This document shows positions 32,743 through 40,294 of a DNA stretch of 40,294 nt, one piece after another. The position numbers were made by a program, and so were the translations under genes. The stretch comes from Lachnospiraceae bacterium (GTDB taxonomy: Bacteria > Bacillota > Clostridia > Lachnospirales > Lachnospiraceae), in contig JAUNGG010000035.1 of NCBI GenBank assembly GCA_030524635.1, forward strand, positions 1 to 40,294, given 5' to 3'. Numbering within the stretch: the stretch's first letter is position 1; each line of letters opens with the position of its first letter. The notes beneath the pieces were generated by a model, which saw only the letters and a program-made list of their open reading frames with translations, was not told the origin of the DNA and made no database searches.

Positions 32743-33639
32743 ATGAAAGGAATCATCTTAGCCGGAGGCTCCGGCACGCGGCTGTATCCGCTTACCATGG
32801 TCACATCCAAGCAGCTTCTGCCGATCTATGACAAGCCAATGGTATACTATCCACTATCTGTCCTGATGAATGCAGGCATCCGGGACATTCTGATCATCTC
32901 CACCCCTCAGGACACCCCGCGCTTCCAGGAGCTGTTAGGCGACGGCCATCAGTTCGGCATTCAGCTTTCCTACGCCGTTCAGCAAAGCCCGGACGGCCTG
33001 GCACAGGCCTTTATCATCGGAGAAGAATTTATCGGCGATGACACGGTAGCCATGGTGCTGGGTGACAATATTTTCGCTGGACACGGCCTGAAAAAGCGTC
33101 TGAAGGCCGCAGTCGTCAATGCAGAAACCGGCCGCGGCGCAACCGTCTTCGGCTACTATGTGGATGACCCGGAGCGCTTCGGCATCGTAGAATTCAGCAG
33201 CGAAGGCAAGGCCATCTCCATCGAGGAGAAGCCGGCCCATCCAAAGAGCAATTACTGCGTCACCGGACTGTATTTTTATGACAACCGCGTGGTAGAATAT
33301 GCAAAGAACTTAAAGCCAAGCGCACGAGGTGAGCTGGAGATCACCGACTTAAACCGGATCTATCTGGAAAACGGCGAGCTGAACGTGGAGCTTTTAGGAC
33401 AAGGCTTCACCTGGCTGGACACCGGCACCCATGAAAGCCTTGTAGACGCCACCAACTTTGTAAAGACCGTAGAAACCCATCAGCACCGCAAGGTAGGCTG
33501 CCTGGAAGAGATCGCATACTTAAACGGCTGGATCACCAAGGAGGATGTGCTGAAGGTCTATGAGGTGCTGAAGAAGAATCAGTACGGCCAGTATCTGAAG
33601 GACGTTTTAGACGGAAAATATATGGATGTACTGCATTAA
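32743..33639 (+). CDS. rmlA: Glucose-1-phosphate thymidylyltransferase
   Basis: RmlA (RfbA) joins glucose-1-phosphate and dTTP, the first step toward dTDP-L-rhamnose for cell-wall polysaccharides. The nucleotide-binding signature [11 protein letters not shown] (8-18) and the following [19 protein letters not shown] are complete; [26 protein letters not shown] and TWLDTGTH are further family motifs. The 298-residue length is standard. AAAGGAG precedes the ATG. It leads the four-gene operon rmlA-rmlB-rmlD-rmlC and follows the MerR-type promoter at 32609-32639. Confidence 0.98.
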   Translation: MKGIILAGGSGTRLYPLTMVTSKQLLPIYDKPMVYYPLSVLMNAGIRDILIISTPQDTPRFQELLGDGHQFGIQLSYAVQQSPDGLAQAFIIGEEFIGDDTVAMVLGDNIFAGHGLKKRLKAAVVNAETGRGATVFGYYVDDPERFGIVEFSSEGKAISIEEKPAHPKSNYCVTGLYFYDNRVVEYAKNLKPSARGELEITDLNRIYLENGELNVELLGQGFTWLDTGTHESLVDATNFVKTVETHQHRKVGCLEEIAYLNGWITKEDVLKVYEVLKKNQYGQYLKDVLDGKYMDVLH

Positions 33640-33650
33640 TGTAGTTTAGC

Positions 33651-33698
33651 GAAACAGGAACGAGACAGCATACTAAGCCACTAGCTCCTGCCTGTTTC
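33651..33698 (+). other. Hairpin between rmlA and rmlB
   Basis: GAAACAGG (33651-33658) pairs perfectly with CCTGTTTC (33691-33698), with further partial pairing inside. There is no T-run after it, so it is more likely an RNA-stability or processing structure than a terminator. Confidence 0.4.
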
Positions 33699-33759
33699 AG
33701 CATATCTGTGCACAACTGCATCCTGCAAATTAATGTTAGCAATTGGAGGAAAATCACTT

Positions 33760-34788
33760 ATGACAATCATTGTAACCGGCGGCGCCGGATTTATCGGAAG
33801 CAACTTTATTTTTCACATGTTAAACAAATACCCGGATTACCGCATGATCTGCCTGGACTGCTTAACCTATGCAGGCAATTTATCCACCCTGGCTCCTGTT
33901 ATGGACAACCCCAACTTCCGCTTCGTAAAAGAAAGCATTACCGACCGTCAGGCCGTCTACAAGCTGTTTGAGGAGGAGCATCCTGACATGGTGGTAAACT
34001 TTGCCGCAGAAAGCCATGTAGACCGCTCCATCGAAAATCCGGAAGTATTTCTGGATACCAATATTAAGGGAACAGCCGTACTGATGGACGCCTGCCGCAA
34101 GTACGGAATCCAGCGCTATCATCAGGTTTCCACCGATGAAGTATACGGCGACCTGCCCTTAGACCGCCCGGATCTGTTCTTTACCGAAGAGACCCCGATC
34201 CACACCAGCAGCCCATACAGCTCCTCCAAAGCAGGCGCTGACCTTCTGGTGCTGGCTTACCACAGAACCTACGGCCTGCCGGTAACCATCAGCCGCTGCT
34301 CCAACAACTACGGCCCATACCATTTCCCGGAGAAGCTGATCCCGCTGATGATCGCCAACGCTTTAAACGATAAGCCCCTTCCTGTATACGGAACCGGTGA
34401 AAACGTCCGCGACTGGCTCTACGTGGAGGACCACTGCAAGGCCATCGACCTGATCATCCACAAGGGACGTGTAGGTGAGGTCTACAACATCGGTGGCCAC
34501 AATGAGATGAAGAACATCGATATCGTAAAGATCATCTGCAAGGAGTTAGGCAAGCCGGAAAGCCTGATCACCTACGTCACCGACCGCAAGGGCCACGACA
34601 TGCGCTACGCCATCGACCCCACCAAGATCCACAACGAGCTTGGCTGGCTGCCGGAGACCAAATTTGCCGACGGCATCAAGAAGACCATCCAGTGGTATCT
34701 GGACAATAAGGAGTGGTGGGAGACCATTATCTCCGGCGAATACCAGAATTACTATGAGAAGATGTACGGAAATCGGGAAACACTGTAA
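33760..34788 (+). CDS. rmlB: dTDP-glucose 4,6-dehydratase
   Basis: RmlB converts dTDP-glucose to dTDP-4-keto-6-deoxyglucose. The 342-residue protein is an extended short-chain dehydrogenase with the NAD motif VTGGAGFIGSNF, the STDEVYGDL segment carrying the catalytic Thr-Asp-Glu, and the YSSSK Tyr/Lys pair. NNYGPYHFPEKLIPL is also characteristic. ATG 33760 is chosen because GGAGG lies about 10 nt upstream and it starts the Rossmann fold; the start at 33733 has no good site. A 120-bp gap with a hairpin separates it from rmlA. Confidence 0.98.
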   Translation: MTIIVTGGAGFIGSNFIFHMLNKYPDYRMICLDCLTYAGNLSTLAPVMDNPNFRFVKESITDRQAVYKLFEEEHPDMVVNFAAESHVDRSIENPEVFLDTNIKGTAVLMDACRKYGIQRYHQVSTDEVYGDLPLDRPDLFFTEETPIHTSSPYSSSKAGADLLVLAYHRTYGLPVTISRCSNNYGPYHFPEKLIPLMIANALNDKPLPVYGTGENVRDWLYVEDHCKAIDLIIHKGRVGEVYNIGGHNEMKNIDIVKIICKELGKPESLITYVTDRKGHDMRYAIDPTKIHNELGWLPETKFADGIKKTIQWYLDNKEWWETIISGEYQNYYEKMYGNRETL

Positions 34789-34827
34789 TAAAGAAAATTA
34801 GTTTGCAAACACGAGGTTATAAGATCA

Positions 34828-35715
34828 ATGAAAATATTAGTTACCGGTGTAAAAGGACAGCTGGGCTTTGATGTTGTCAATGAATTAACCAAGCGGAATC
34901 ACCAGGCAGTAGGCGTGGACATTGAAGAGATGGATATCACCGATCCAGTCTCCGTCAATACTGTGATCAAAGAAGTAAATCCCGAAGCCGTCATCCACTG
35001 TGCCGCATGGACCGCTGTAGACGCGGCAGAGGACGAAGACAAAAAGGACAAGGTCCGCTTAGTCAATGCCGCAGGTACTAAGTACATTGCCCAGGTCTGC
35101 AGGGAATTAAATATCAAGATGATGTACATCTCCACCGACTATGTATTCGACGGCCAGGGAACCACCCCCTGGCAGCCGGACTGCAAGGATTACAAGCCCC
35201 TAAATGTCTACGGTCAGACGAAACTGGAGGGGGAGCTGGCAGTCAGCAGCCTCCTGGAAAAGTACTTTATCGTCCGCATTGCCTGGGTATTCGGCAAAAA
35301 CGGAAAGAACTTTATCAAGACTATGTTAAATGTAGGAAAGACCCACGACCGCCTGACTGTAGTAAACGACCAGATCGGAACTCCCACCTACACCTACGAC
35401 CTGGCAAGGCTGCTGGCAGATATGATCGAGACTGAAAAATACGGCTACTATCATGCAACCAATGAAGGCGGGTATATCAGCTGGTATGACTTTACCAAGG
35501 AGATCTTCCGCCAGGCCGTGGAATCAGGCCACAGCGAATACACAGAAGACCGCCTGACTGTGGTGCCGGTCACCACCGCAGAATACGGCATCTCCAAGGC
35601 AGCGCGGCCCTTTAACAGCCGGCTGGATAAGAGCAAGCTGAGAGAAAATGGGTTCACTCCTCTGCCCACCTGGCAGGATGCGCTGGGACGGTATCTGCAG
35701 GAGATTGAATTTTAA
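34828..35715 (+). CDS. rmlD: dTDP-4-dehydrorhamnose reductase
   Basis: RmlD reduces dTDP-4-keto-L-rhamnose to dTDP-L-rhamnose, the last step. The 295-residue protein has the NAD(P) motif ILVTGVKGQLGFDV, the STDYVFDGQ block and the YGQTKLEGE Tyr/Lys active-site motif. The C-terminal substrate-binding part is complete. The ribosome site GAGG is rather far (13 nt) from the ATG. It lies before rmlC, so gene order does not follow reaction order (A-B-D-C). Confidence 0.97.
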   Translation: MKILVTGVKGQLGFDVVNELTKRNHQAVGVDIEEMDITDPVSVNTVIKEVNPEAVIHCAAWTAVDAAEDEDKKDKVRLVNAAGTKYIAQVCRELNIKMMYISTDYVFDGQGTTPWQPDCKDYKPLNVYGQTKLEGELAVSSLLEKYFIVRIAWVFGKNGKNFIKTMLNVGKTHDRLTVVNDQIGTPTYTYDLARLLADMIETEKYGYYHATNEGGYISWYDFTKEIFRQAVESGHSEYTEDRLTVVPVTTAEYGISKAARPFNSRLDKSKLRENGFTPLPTWQDALGRYLQEIEF

Positions 35716-35776
35716 GCATTACTGAATACATGCCGCCTATCCGGCGGTAGATTTTCAAAGTAAGGAGCAACAGAAA

Positions 35777-36385
35777 ATGGGACAGATTACAGTAGAGAAG
35801 AACGTGGGCAGCATCGAAGGGCTTTGTGTCATCCAGCCGGCTGTTCACGGTGATTCCAGAGGATATTTTATGGAAACTTACAATCAGCGGGATATGGCAG
35901 AGCATGATCTGAACATGGTATTTGTACAGGATAACCAGTCCTGCTCTACCAAAGGCGTTCTCCGCGGCCTTCATTTCCAGAAGGAATTTCCCCAGGGCAA
36001 GCTGGTGCGTGTAGTAAAAGGCGCTGTGTTTGATGTGGCAGTTGACTTGAGAAGCAGCAGCAAAACCTACGGAAAATGGTTCGGTGTGGAATTGACCGAA
36101 GAAAATAAAAAGCAATTCTACATTCCAGAAGGCTTCGCCCACGGATTTTTAGTACTCAGCGACATTGCAGAATTCTGCTACAAATGCACTGACTTCTATC
36201 ATCCCGGTGATGAAGGCGGCTTAGCCTGGAATGACCCGGAGATCGGCATCACCTGGCCGCAGGTTGTCGGGGAATATCAGGGAAATGCTTCTTCAGAAGG
36301 ATATCAGATGGAGGATGGAACTAAGCTGAACATGAGCACCAAGGATCAGGTTTGGGTTGGACTGAAAGATACCTTTAAATTTTAA
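35777..36385 (+). CDS. rmlC: dTDP-4-dehydrorhamnose 3,5-epimerase
   Basis: RmlC epimerises C3 and C5 of the 4-keto sugar. The 202-residue cupin protein shows HGDSRGYFMETYNQ, the catalytic-base motif VLRGLHFQ (His66) and the FYIPEGFAHGFLVLSD and EFCYKCTDFY motifs with the active-site tyrosine. TAAGGAG precedes the ATG. It closes the rml operon, with a terminator at 36424-36468. A CCGCC/GGCGG hairpin (35733-35748) sits in the gap after rmlD. Confidence 0.97.
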   Translation: MGQITVEKNVGSIEGLCVIQPAVHGDSRGYFMETYNQRDMAEHDLNMVFVQDNQSCSTKGVLRGLHFQKEFPQGKLVRVVKGAVFDVAVDLRSSSKTYGKWFGVELTEENKKQFYIPEGFAHGFLVLSDIAEFCYKCTDFYHPGDEGGLAWNDPEIGITWPQVVGEYQGNASSEGYQMEDGTKLNMSTKDQVWVGLKDTFKF

Positions 36386-36423
36386 GATTTCACGATCAAA
36401 ATTTTTAGATGCAAGATAAAAAA

Positions 36424-36468
36424 CGGGTATGGCATATGATCGTTTTCGGTCTGTGCCGTACCCGCTTT
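36424..36468 (+). terminator. Terminator of the rml operon
   Basis: CGGGTATGGCA (36424-36434) pairs with TGCCGTACCCG (36454-36464) with one T-G wobble, followed by CTTTTATT. The A-run before the first arm could also let it serve the convergent vanZ gene. Confidence 0.8.
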
Positions 36469-36470
36469 TA

Positions 36471-36530
36471 TTCTTTGCTGTTTGTTTTTGTTCTTTACCA
36501 TTTGCTGTTTTTATTCTTTGCCGTTTGCTG
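36471..36530. repeat. Low-complexity T-rich tandem repeat
   Basis: Three imperfect units of about 20-23 bp share TTCTTT-C--TTTGCTG in the short space between the rml terminator and the vanZ stop. On the minus strand this reads as A-rich repeats. It may help terminate vanZ transcription; its length is likely variable. Confidence 0.5.
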
Positions 36531-36537
36531 CCTTCTG

Positions 36538-37098
36538 CTACCTGCCAAATGATGATCCCCGCTCTGCCGCTGTCTGAAATATCAGCCACCCAATCCAAGC
36601 CCCCACTGTATTGGTCAGCACATCATCCAGCTGGCAGTAGCCCCGGCTGGTAATCAGCTGCGCCAGCTCCAGACATGTGCTGAATGCAAAACCGGCAGCA
36701 ACACAATATGTGCCTTTCCTCAGAATTCGGAATCCCATCGGAAATAAGATTCCAAACGGAATAAACATGGCAATATTCTCAATAAAATAAGAATGTGCCC
36801 GCATGGTCGTCCCCCAGGTTTCAAATAGTTCCAGATCAATCCCGATTCTGGAGCCGGGTTCCCGAGAAAAGAAAGCCAGCTCCAGCAGCACGGTAACGTA
36901 AACGATGATGAAAAACCATGCCCATATCCTTTTTCTTCCTCTGTCTGCTGCTGGTTCTGCCGTTCGGTTCCATTTCCAGCCTGTCTTCGAAAAAAGCTGG
37001 ACTGCTGCCAGCCCGATCACACCCATCAGGATTCCTAATGGAATGTAGGTAACTGCCTGCAGCATATCCTTGCTGATATAATCGCCTAATTCTCTCAA
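36538..37098 (-). CDS. VanZ-like family membrane protein
   Basis: The 186-residue integral membrane protein has about four to five hydrophobic helices. Family motifs include VLLELAFFSREPGSR, the ENIAMFIPFGILFPM helix and the C-terminal STCLELAQLITSRGYCQLDDVLTNTVGAWIGWLIF. VanZ of enterococci gives low-level teicoplanin resistance, but most members have unknown roles. The start is a TTG at 37098 with AAGGA about 5 nt upstream; ATG at codon 12 is an alternative. It is monocistronic and convergent to the rml operon. No vanHAX or sensor genes are nearby, so resistance should not be assumed. Confidence 0.88.
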   Translation of the reverse strand: MRELGDYISKDMLQAVTYIPLGILMGVIGLAAVQLFSKTGWKWNRTAEPAADRGRKRIWAWFFIIVYVTVLLELAFFSREPGSRIGIDLELFETWGTTMRAHSYFIENIAMFIPFGILFPMGFRILRKGTYCVAAGFAFSTCLELAQLITSRGYCQLDDVLTNTVGAWIGWLIFQTAAERGSSFGR

Positions 37099-37265
37099 TA
37101 CTTCCTTGCCTTTCTATTTCTGTCCCCTACGCTGCAATTGGTTTGATTTGCCTTACGACTTATGATAATTTTCGATGATACATTCATGCATCTCTGGCGG
37201 GCCGTTTAGTATTATCGTCAAGCCGCAGCATCTTTTTTGAGCACTCGCTCAGTCTGCTGCCTACA

Positions 37266-38942
37266 TTATTTCAATCTCTCACGCAGCACTTCAACCTTAC
37301 ACTCATGCCGTTTGCTTTCATCCTCTTTACTGTAGGCAATACCTACTGCAAGAATACGTCCTGTATACTCAGGGTTCTCTCCAAACTTTCCTTCAAAACG
37401 GAGAGCATACTGACGGTCCTTGATCTGTTTTACCGCCTCATCCGCCGTGTGGTTTACCTTCAGTTCGATGATAATGGCATCATCGCTTTTCACAAACGGA
37501 TAGAAAATGAAATCTACATATCCAACACCCGCTTTATCTTCCCGCTCGATACGATAAGAATCACGCGCCTGCAGATAGACCAGCTTCAATATCGATGCCA
37601 GCTCCGCCTCATTATTATAAACCGTCAGTGGGCTCTCGGTATTATGAACAAACTGGAGAATTTCCATCATGGTCTCGGTATCTCCGGCTTTCGTTGCCGT
37701 AAGCATCCGCCCGGATTCTCTGGTAAGTTGATACACATTCCCAAGAGATGCTTCCTTCTGCGCCATCTCTGCAAATTTATCCATCAGTTCTTTATTCGGA
37801 ATGGAGACACATCCGTTTTCATAATTTAGGAATCCATAAACCACCATCGCTGAGAATATCTCATCACGGGTCTTCAGTTCCATTGATGTGGCAGCATATT
37901 CCTGCACCTTTGCCGGAACCGGAATGTCAGAAACCAAAAGTCCCACATCAGCTTTTACCTGGTCTACATTAGCCCCGACATAGTAAAACAGCTCATCGTA
38001 AGGACCAGAACTGGTCCAGTAATTGCCAAGATTATTGTTTTCCAAAGCCAAAACCACAGAACGCGGATTGTATACACGTTCTCCCGATTTTGTGTGATAA
38101 CCATCATACCAGATGCGCAGCCCCTCCCGCGTAACTTTCCTGTTCTCAGCCTGCTGTTTCAAATAGCGGTCGTAGAGGTCATCAACCTCACTGTCAATAA
38201 ATCCAAAATACTTGCTGTATTTCTCCTCCGTAACCATTGTATACTCACAGAACATATTCAGCTCCGAGCCGCTTGAATATTTCGCTATCGGCAGAATTCC
38301 TGTCATGTAGGCCATCTCTACGTAGGCTTTGTCCTTTAACAGATTGCTGAGGAATTTTGTAAAGCTTTCCTTATCTGCATTTGCAGCAAAATCCTGATGG
38401 TAAATATAATCCCACTCATCAAGCACAAAAATGAATTTCTCGCCGTTACAGTATGTGTACACTTTCTTTAAAGCATCCCACACAGCATCTGTTTCCCTGA
38501 TCTTCACATTTGGATACGTCATCGTCAAGTCATCCAAAAGCAGCGTTTGTATACGTTCAATATATTGCGCATATGATGTGCAGTTCTTTGGCATCTCATT
38601 AAACACAATGTGGATTACATTATGCTGGTTTAGATGCTTCCTGTACCACGGATATTGGGACACCTTCAGGCTATCAAACTCTTCATGGCTGTCAACGCCT
38701 TTCCCAAAGTAGGCCGCAATCATATTCGCCATAACCGTCTTTCCGAAACGACGCGGTCTGGTAACAGCCACATACTTGGGACCTTTTCCTCTGTCTGTAC
38801 CAGTCTTTTCGCTTATATTCCGCTTTAATTCAACCAGCGGTACAAGTTCTTTGATAATTTCAGTTTTATCCACATAGTACGTAAGGGAAAAATCTTCCTG
38901 AAAAAGGCCATAGGCACCCGGTTCATTCAAATAAACACCCAT
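37266..38942 (-). CDS. AAA-ATPase / PD-(D/E)XK nuclease family protein
   Basis: The 558-residue protein has an N-terminal AAA-ATPase-like domain with FSLTYYVDKTEIIKEL, a Walker A-like RPRRFGKT (62-69) and Walker B FVLDEWD. The C-terminal domain ends with VDFIFYPF...AIIIELKVN, the D...ExK signature of a PD-(D/E)XK nuclease fold. These proteins are abundant, often in many copies, in gut anaerobes, and have been proposed to be mobile or defence-related; their function is not established. The start is ATG 38942, the usual MGVYLN N-terminus with AAGGAG 12 nt upstream; the ORF is open 37 codons further. It stands alone beside decayed genes. Confidence 0.92.
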   Translation of the reverse strand: MGVYLNEPGAYGLFQEDFSLTYYVDKTEIIKELVPLVELKRNISEKTGTDRGKGPKYVAVTRPRRFGKTVMANMIAAYFGKGVDSHEEFDSLKVSQYPWYRKHLNQHNVIHIVFNEMPKNCTSYAQYIERIQTLLLDDLTMTYPNVKIRETDAVWDALKKVYTYCNGEKFIFVLDEWDYIYHQDFAANADKESFTKFLSNLLKDKAYVEMAYMTGILPIAKYSSGSELNMFCEYTMVTEEKYSKYFGFIDSEVDDLYDRYLKQQAENRKVTREGLRIWYDGYHTKSGERVYNPRSVVLALENNNLGNYWTSSGPYDELFYYVGANVDQVKADVGLLVSDIPVPAKVQEYAATSMELKTRDEIFSAMVVYGFLNYENGCVSIPNKELMDKFAEMAQKEASLGNVYQLTRESGRMLTATKAGDTETMMEILQFVHNTESPLTVYNNEAELASILKLVYLQARDSYRIEREDKAGVGYVDFIFYPFVKSDDAIIIELKVNHTADEAVKQIKDRQYALRFEGKFGENPEYTGRILAVGIAYSKEDESKRHECKVEVLRERLK

Positions 38943-39553
38943 TCTATCTTCACACTCCTTTTCCGCCACAAGCATTCTAACATTGTGGCTGAAGAGTTTA
39001 CTACTTAACCCAATGTAGACTGCGGAATTCTCATTTTTCGCAGGCCGCGACATCTATGGTAGGATGGCTGCTTCCCATACTTTGATTGAAAACTGATTCG
39101 TTTCTGTGGCTGGCCATTATCACATTTCGGCCCAGAATAGGGATCTGCTCCAAAAACTTTCGAATAATATAAGAGCTCACAATAAAGCCATCCATTGCCG
39201 AGCTTTATATGATTCTTATTAAAACACAAATGAGATCGTTACGCAATAGAGAATTAACCCTCAATATTTATGCAGCTTTCCGGCTTTTTATGCCCAAATT
39301 TCCCGGAGAACTGTAAGTGCATTAGGACATCAAGTTACGAATTCTCCTCATTTCACACTCCGGTGTAAAATTCTGATTAACGAAAGCAGAGTCAACAGAC
39401 AACTATTTTGATACCTTTTGCATACAATCATATAATCCAGATAATAACAGAAAGAACACTATATGCCTGTCACGACGGCTTTACATTTGATTCATTGTCA
39501 GACTGCTGCTTACCTGTGGATAAACGAGTTCATGACCGCCCGTTCAGCGATAG
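38943..39553. other. Gene-poor stretch between the ATPase gene and a gene remnant
   Basis: No gene can be supported in about 610 bp. A minus-strand open frame at 39005-39229 (74 codons, Cys- and Tyr-rich) has no ribosome site and no family I recognise, and it overlaps the upstream in-frame extension of the ATPase gene. It may be the remains of a lost gene, as the flanking sequence is decayed too. Confidence 0.5.
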
Positions 39554-40051
39554 GGCGGACGTTACTTTGAAGATATCCCTGTTCGTGACGCCACTGTGGA
39601 TGACATTGACCTGGATTTTGTCAGAGAATACACCGCTAAGATTGGTTATGGAAAAGGTCCTCTGGAATATCTCCGCGGTAATGTAAAGGAATTTGGAGAA
39701 GGTGTTGACCGTATGTACCGGGAAATGGAAGCCGCAGGATTGCCGGAACCAGAGTACCGTACTGTGGAATTCATGCTGTATGCTACATTGAAAAACCACA
39801 AGTGGGTGGAAAATCAGAATGCCCCTCAAGTCACCCCCCAAGTTGAGCTTTCACATGATGAAAAATTATTGGCTTTCTGTGCGGTTCCACACACCCAGAC
39901 TGAAATGATTGAATTCCTCGGCTTGTCAGATCGGAAACACTTCCGAAAAGCGTATTTAAAACCGCTTTTAGATTCCGGGAAACTGGTTATGACCATCCCC
40001 GACAAGCCTAACAGCCGGAATCAGAAATATGTAAGGGTAAGTAAGCCCTAA
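39554..40051 (+). pseudogene. RecG/Schlafen-like (AlbA_2) ATP-binding protein remnant, truncated and internally deleted
   Basis: The open frame 39554-40051 reads RYFEDIPVRDATVDDIDLDF...YTAKIGYGK, a middle piece of AlbA_2-type 'RecG-related' putative helicases. It jumps directly to the C-terminal FGEGVDRMYREMEAAGLPEPEY...FMLYATLKN part and a winged-helix-like tail. The central ATP-binding and core segment usually between these pieces (about 200 residues) is missing, and a stop codon at 39551-39553 cuts off the upstream part. A GTG at 39596 could give a 151-residue product, but no ribosome site is seen. It is most likely a pseudogene left by deletion. A terminator follows. Confidence 0.82.
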
Positions 40052-40109
40052 AAAATCCCCTCTGCTGGCAGACACCCTACCGTGTCCATATCAAACAGAG
40101 GGGATTTTT
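40050..40109. terminator. Bidirectional terminator after the ATPase remnant
   Basis: AAAAATCCCCTCTG (ending 40064) pairs perfectly with CAGAGGGGATTTTT (40096-40109). The A-run and T-run make it a good terminator in both directions, for the remnant on + and the gene fragment on the minus strand. Confidence 0.9.
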
Positions 40110-40154
40110 CTCTATCCTCTACCAGATCCATTATACTGCCCGAATATTTGAATC

Positions 40155-40294
40155 TCAATCTTCCGCCAGTTCCATCATAAGTCTGGCTCCTGTCTTCATG
40201 CCTTCAATATAACTTTATCGCTCATAAGCTGCACACAGCTCAAACACTACGTTCATATACTCATCCGCCTCTTCATCCGTATCCACCAACGAGC
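40155..40294 (-). pseudogene. 3' end of a small gene with an in-frame stop, cut by the window edge
   Basis: On the minus strand a frame enters from the right edge and reads SLVDTDEEADEYMNVVFELCAAYER, TAA (40217-40215), then continues in the same frame as SYIEGMKTGARLMMELAED and a TGA at 40157-40155. The downstream segment looks like the natural end of a small protein. It resembles short Lachnospiraceae proteins such as DUF6809 (GxxxGARLM), though not certainly. The TAA could derive from CAA by one change. The upstream part lies outside the window. Confidence 0.5.

Noticed and set aside
32743..36385. CRISPR, prophage or capsule locus around the rml genes
   Set aside because: No spaced repeats, phage structural genes or glycosyltransferases are present; the rml genes form a simple precursor operon.
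36538..37098. Glycopeptide resistance determinant
   Set aside because: The VanZ-like family is broad, and no vanA/B ligase, vanH, vanX or vanRS genes are present, so a resistance claim is not supported.
39005..39229. 74-codon Cys/Tyr-rich open frame on the minus strand
   Set aside because: There is no ribosome site or known family, and it overlaps the in-frame extension before the ATPase start; it is left only as a note in the gene-poor stretch.

Overview
The window looks like chromosomal DNA from a spore-forming, low-oxygen Gram-positive of the Lachnospiraceae / Clostridium cluster XIVa type. The evidence is the run of housekeeping genes in Firmicutes order (era-recO-glyS; ireB-ruvX-DUF1292-RNase J-MltG-like-trmR-U32; prmA-rsmE), single-chain glycyl-tRNA synthetase, small Coat_F spore coat genes, AGGAGG ribosome sites and sigma-A type promoters. 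Most genes have middling G+C, with one clearly AT-rich island. No rRNA, tRNA or CRISPR array was seen. The species is not assigned.

Region 1 (1-9.3 kb): a small serine recombinase on + faces a long minus-strand block of glyS, a lipoprotein, recO, era, an M16C metalloprotease and a DUF218 membrane protein. Region 2 (9.4-16.3 kb): a compact minus-strand block with several overlapping genes: mtaB, ireB, ruvX, a DUF1292 protein, RNase J, an MltG-like membrane stub, trmR and a U32-family (TrhP-like) protein. It combines tRNA wobble modification, RNA decay and envelope functions. Region 3 (16.3-20.9 kb): an HPr-like protein without the phospho-histidine on +, then a minus operon prmA-rsmE-nifS-thiI for ribosome methylation and sulfur-dependent tRNA modification.

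Region 4 (20.9-25.6 kb): two copies of an intergenic repeat in inverted orientation around 381 bp, a large transglutaminase-fold protein, and a marR gene divergent from a citrate synthase gene. Region 5 (25.7-28.9 kb): an AT-rich island with a BlaI/BlaR1-like repressor-sensor pair divergent from a secreted protein and a lipoprotein. The sensor's external domain ends in a motif that resembles the end of the secreted protein. Region 6 (28.9-32.5 kb): a FliB-type lysine N-methylase, a 210-bp MITE-like palindromic element, two coat genes, a small coiled-coil protein and a MerR-methyltransferase fusion.

Region 7 (32.5-37.1 kb): an rmlA-rmlB-rmlD-rmlC operon for dTDP-L-rhamnose. It is preceded by a textbook MerR-type promoter (19-bp spacer filled by a 21-bp dyad) and by a leader motif shared with the mltG-like gene. 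A convergent VanZ-like gene follows. Region 8 (37.2-40.3 kb): an AAA-ATPase/PD-(D/E)XK protein and decayed genes: an internally deleted RecG/Schlafen-like ATPase remnant and a fragment with an in-frame stop at the right edge.

The observations most worth following up are the MerR-methyltransferase/rml regulatory arrangement, the BlaR-like island, the rmlA/mltG leader motif and the modular palindromic repeat family.
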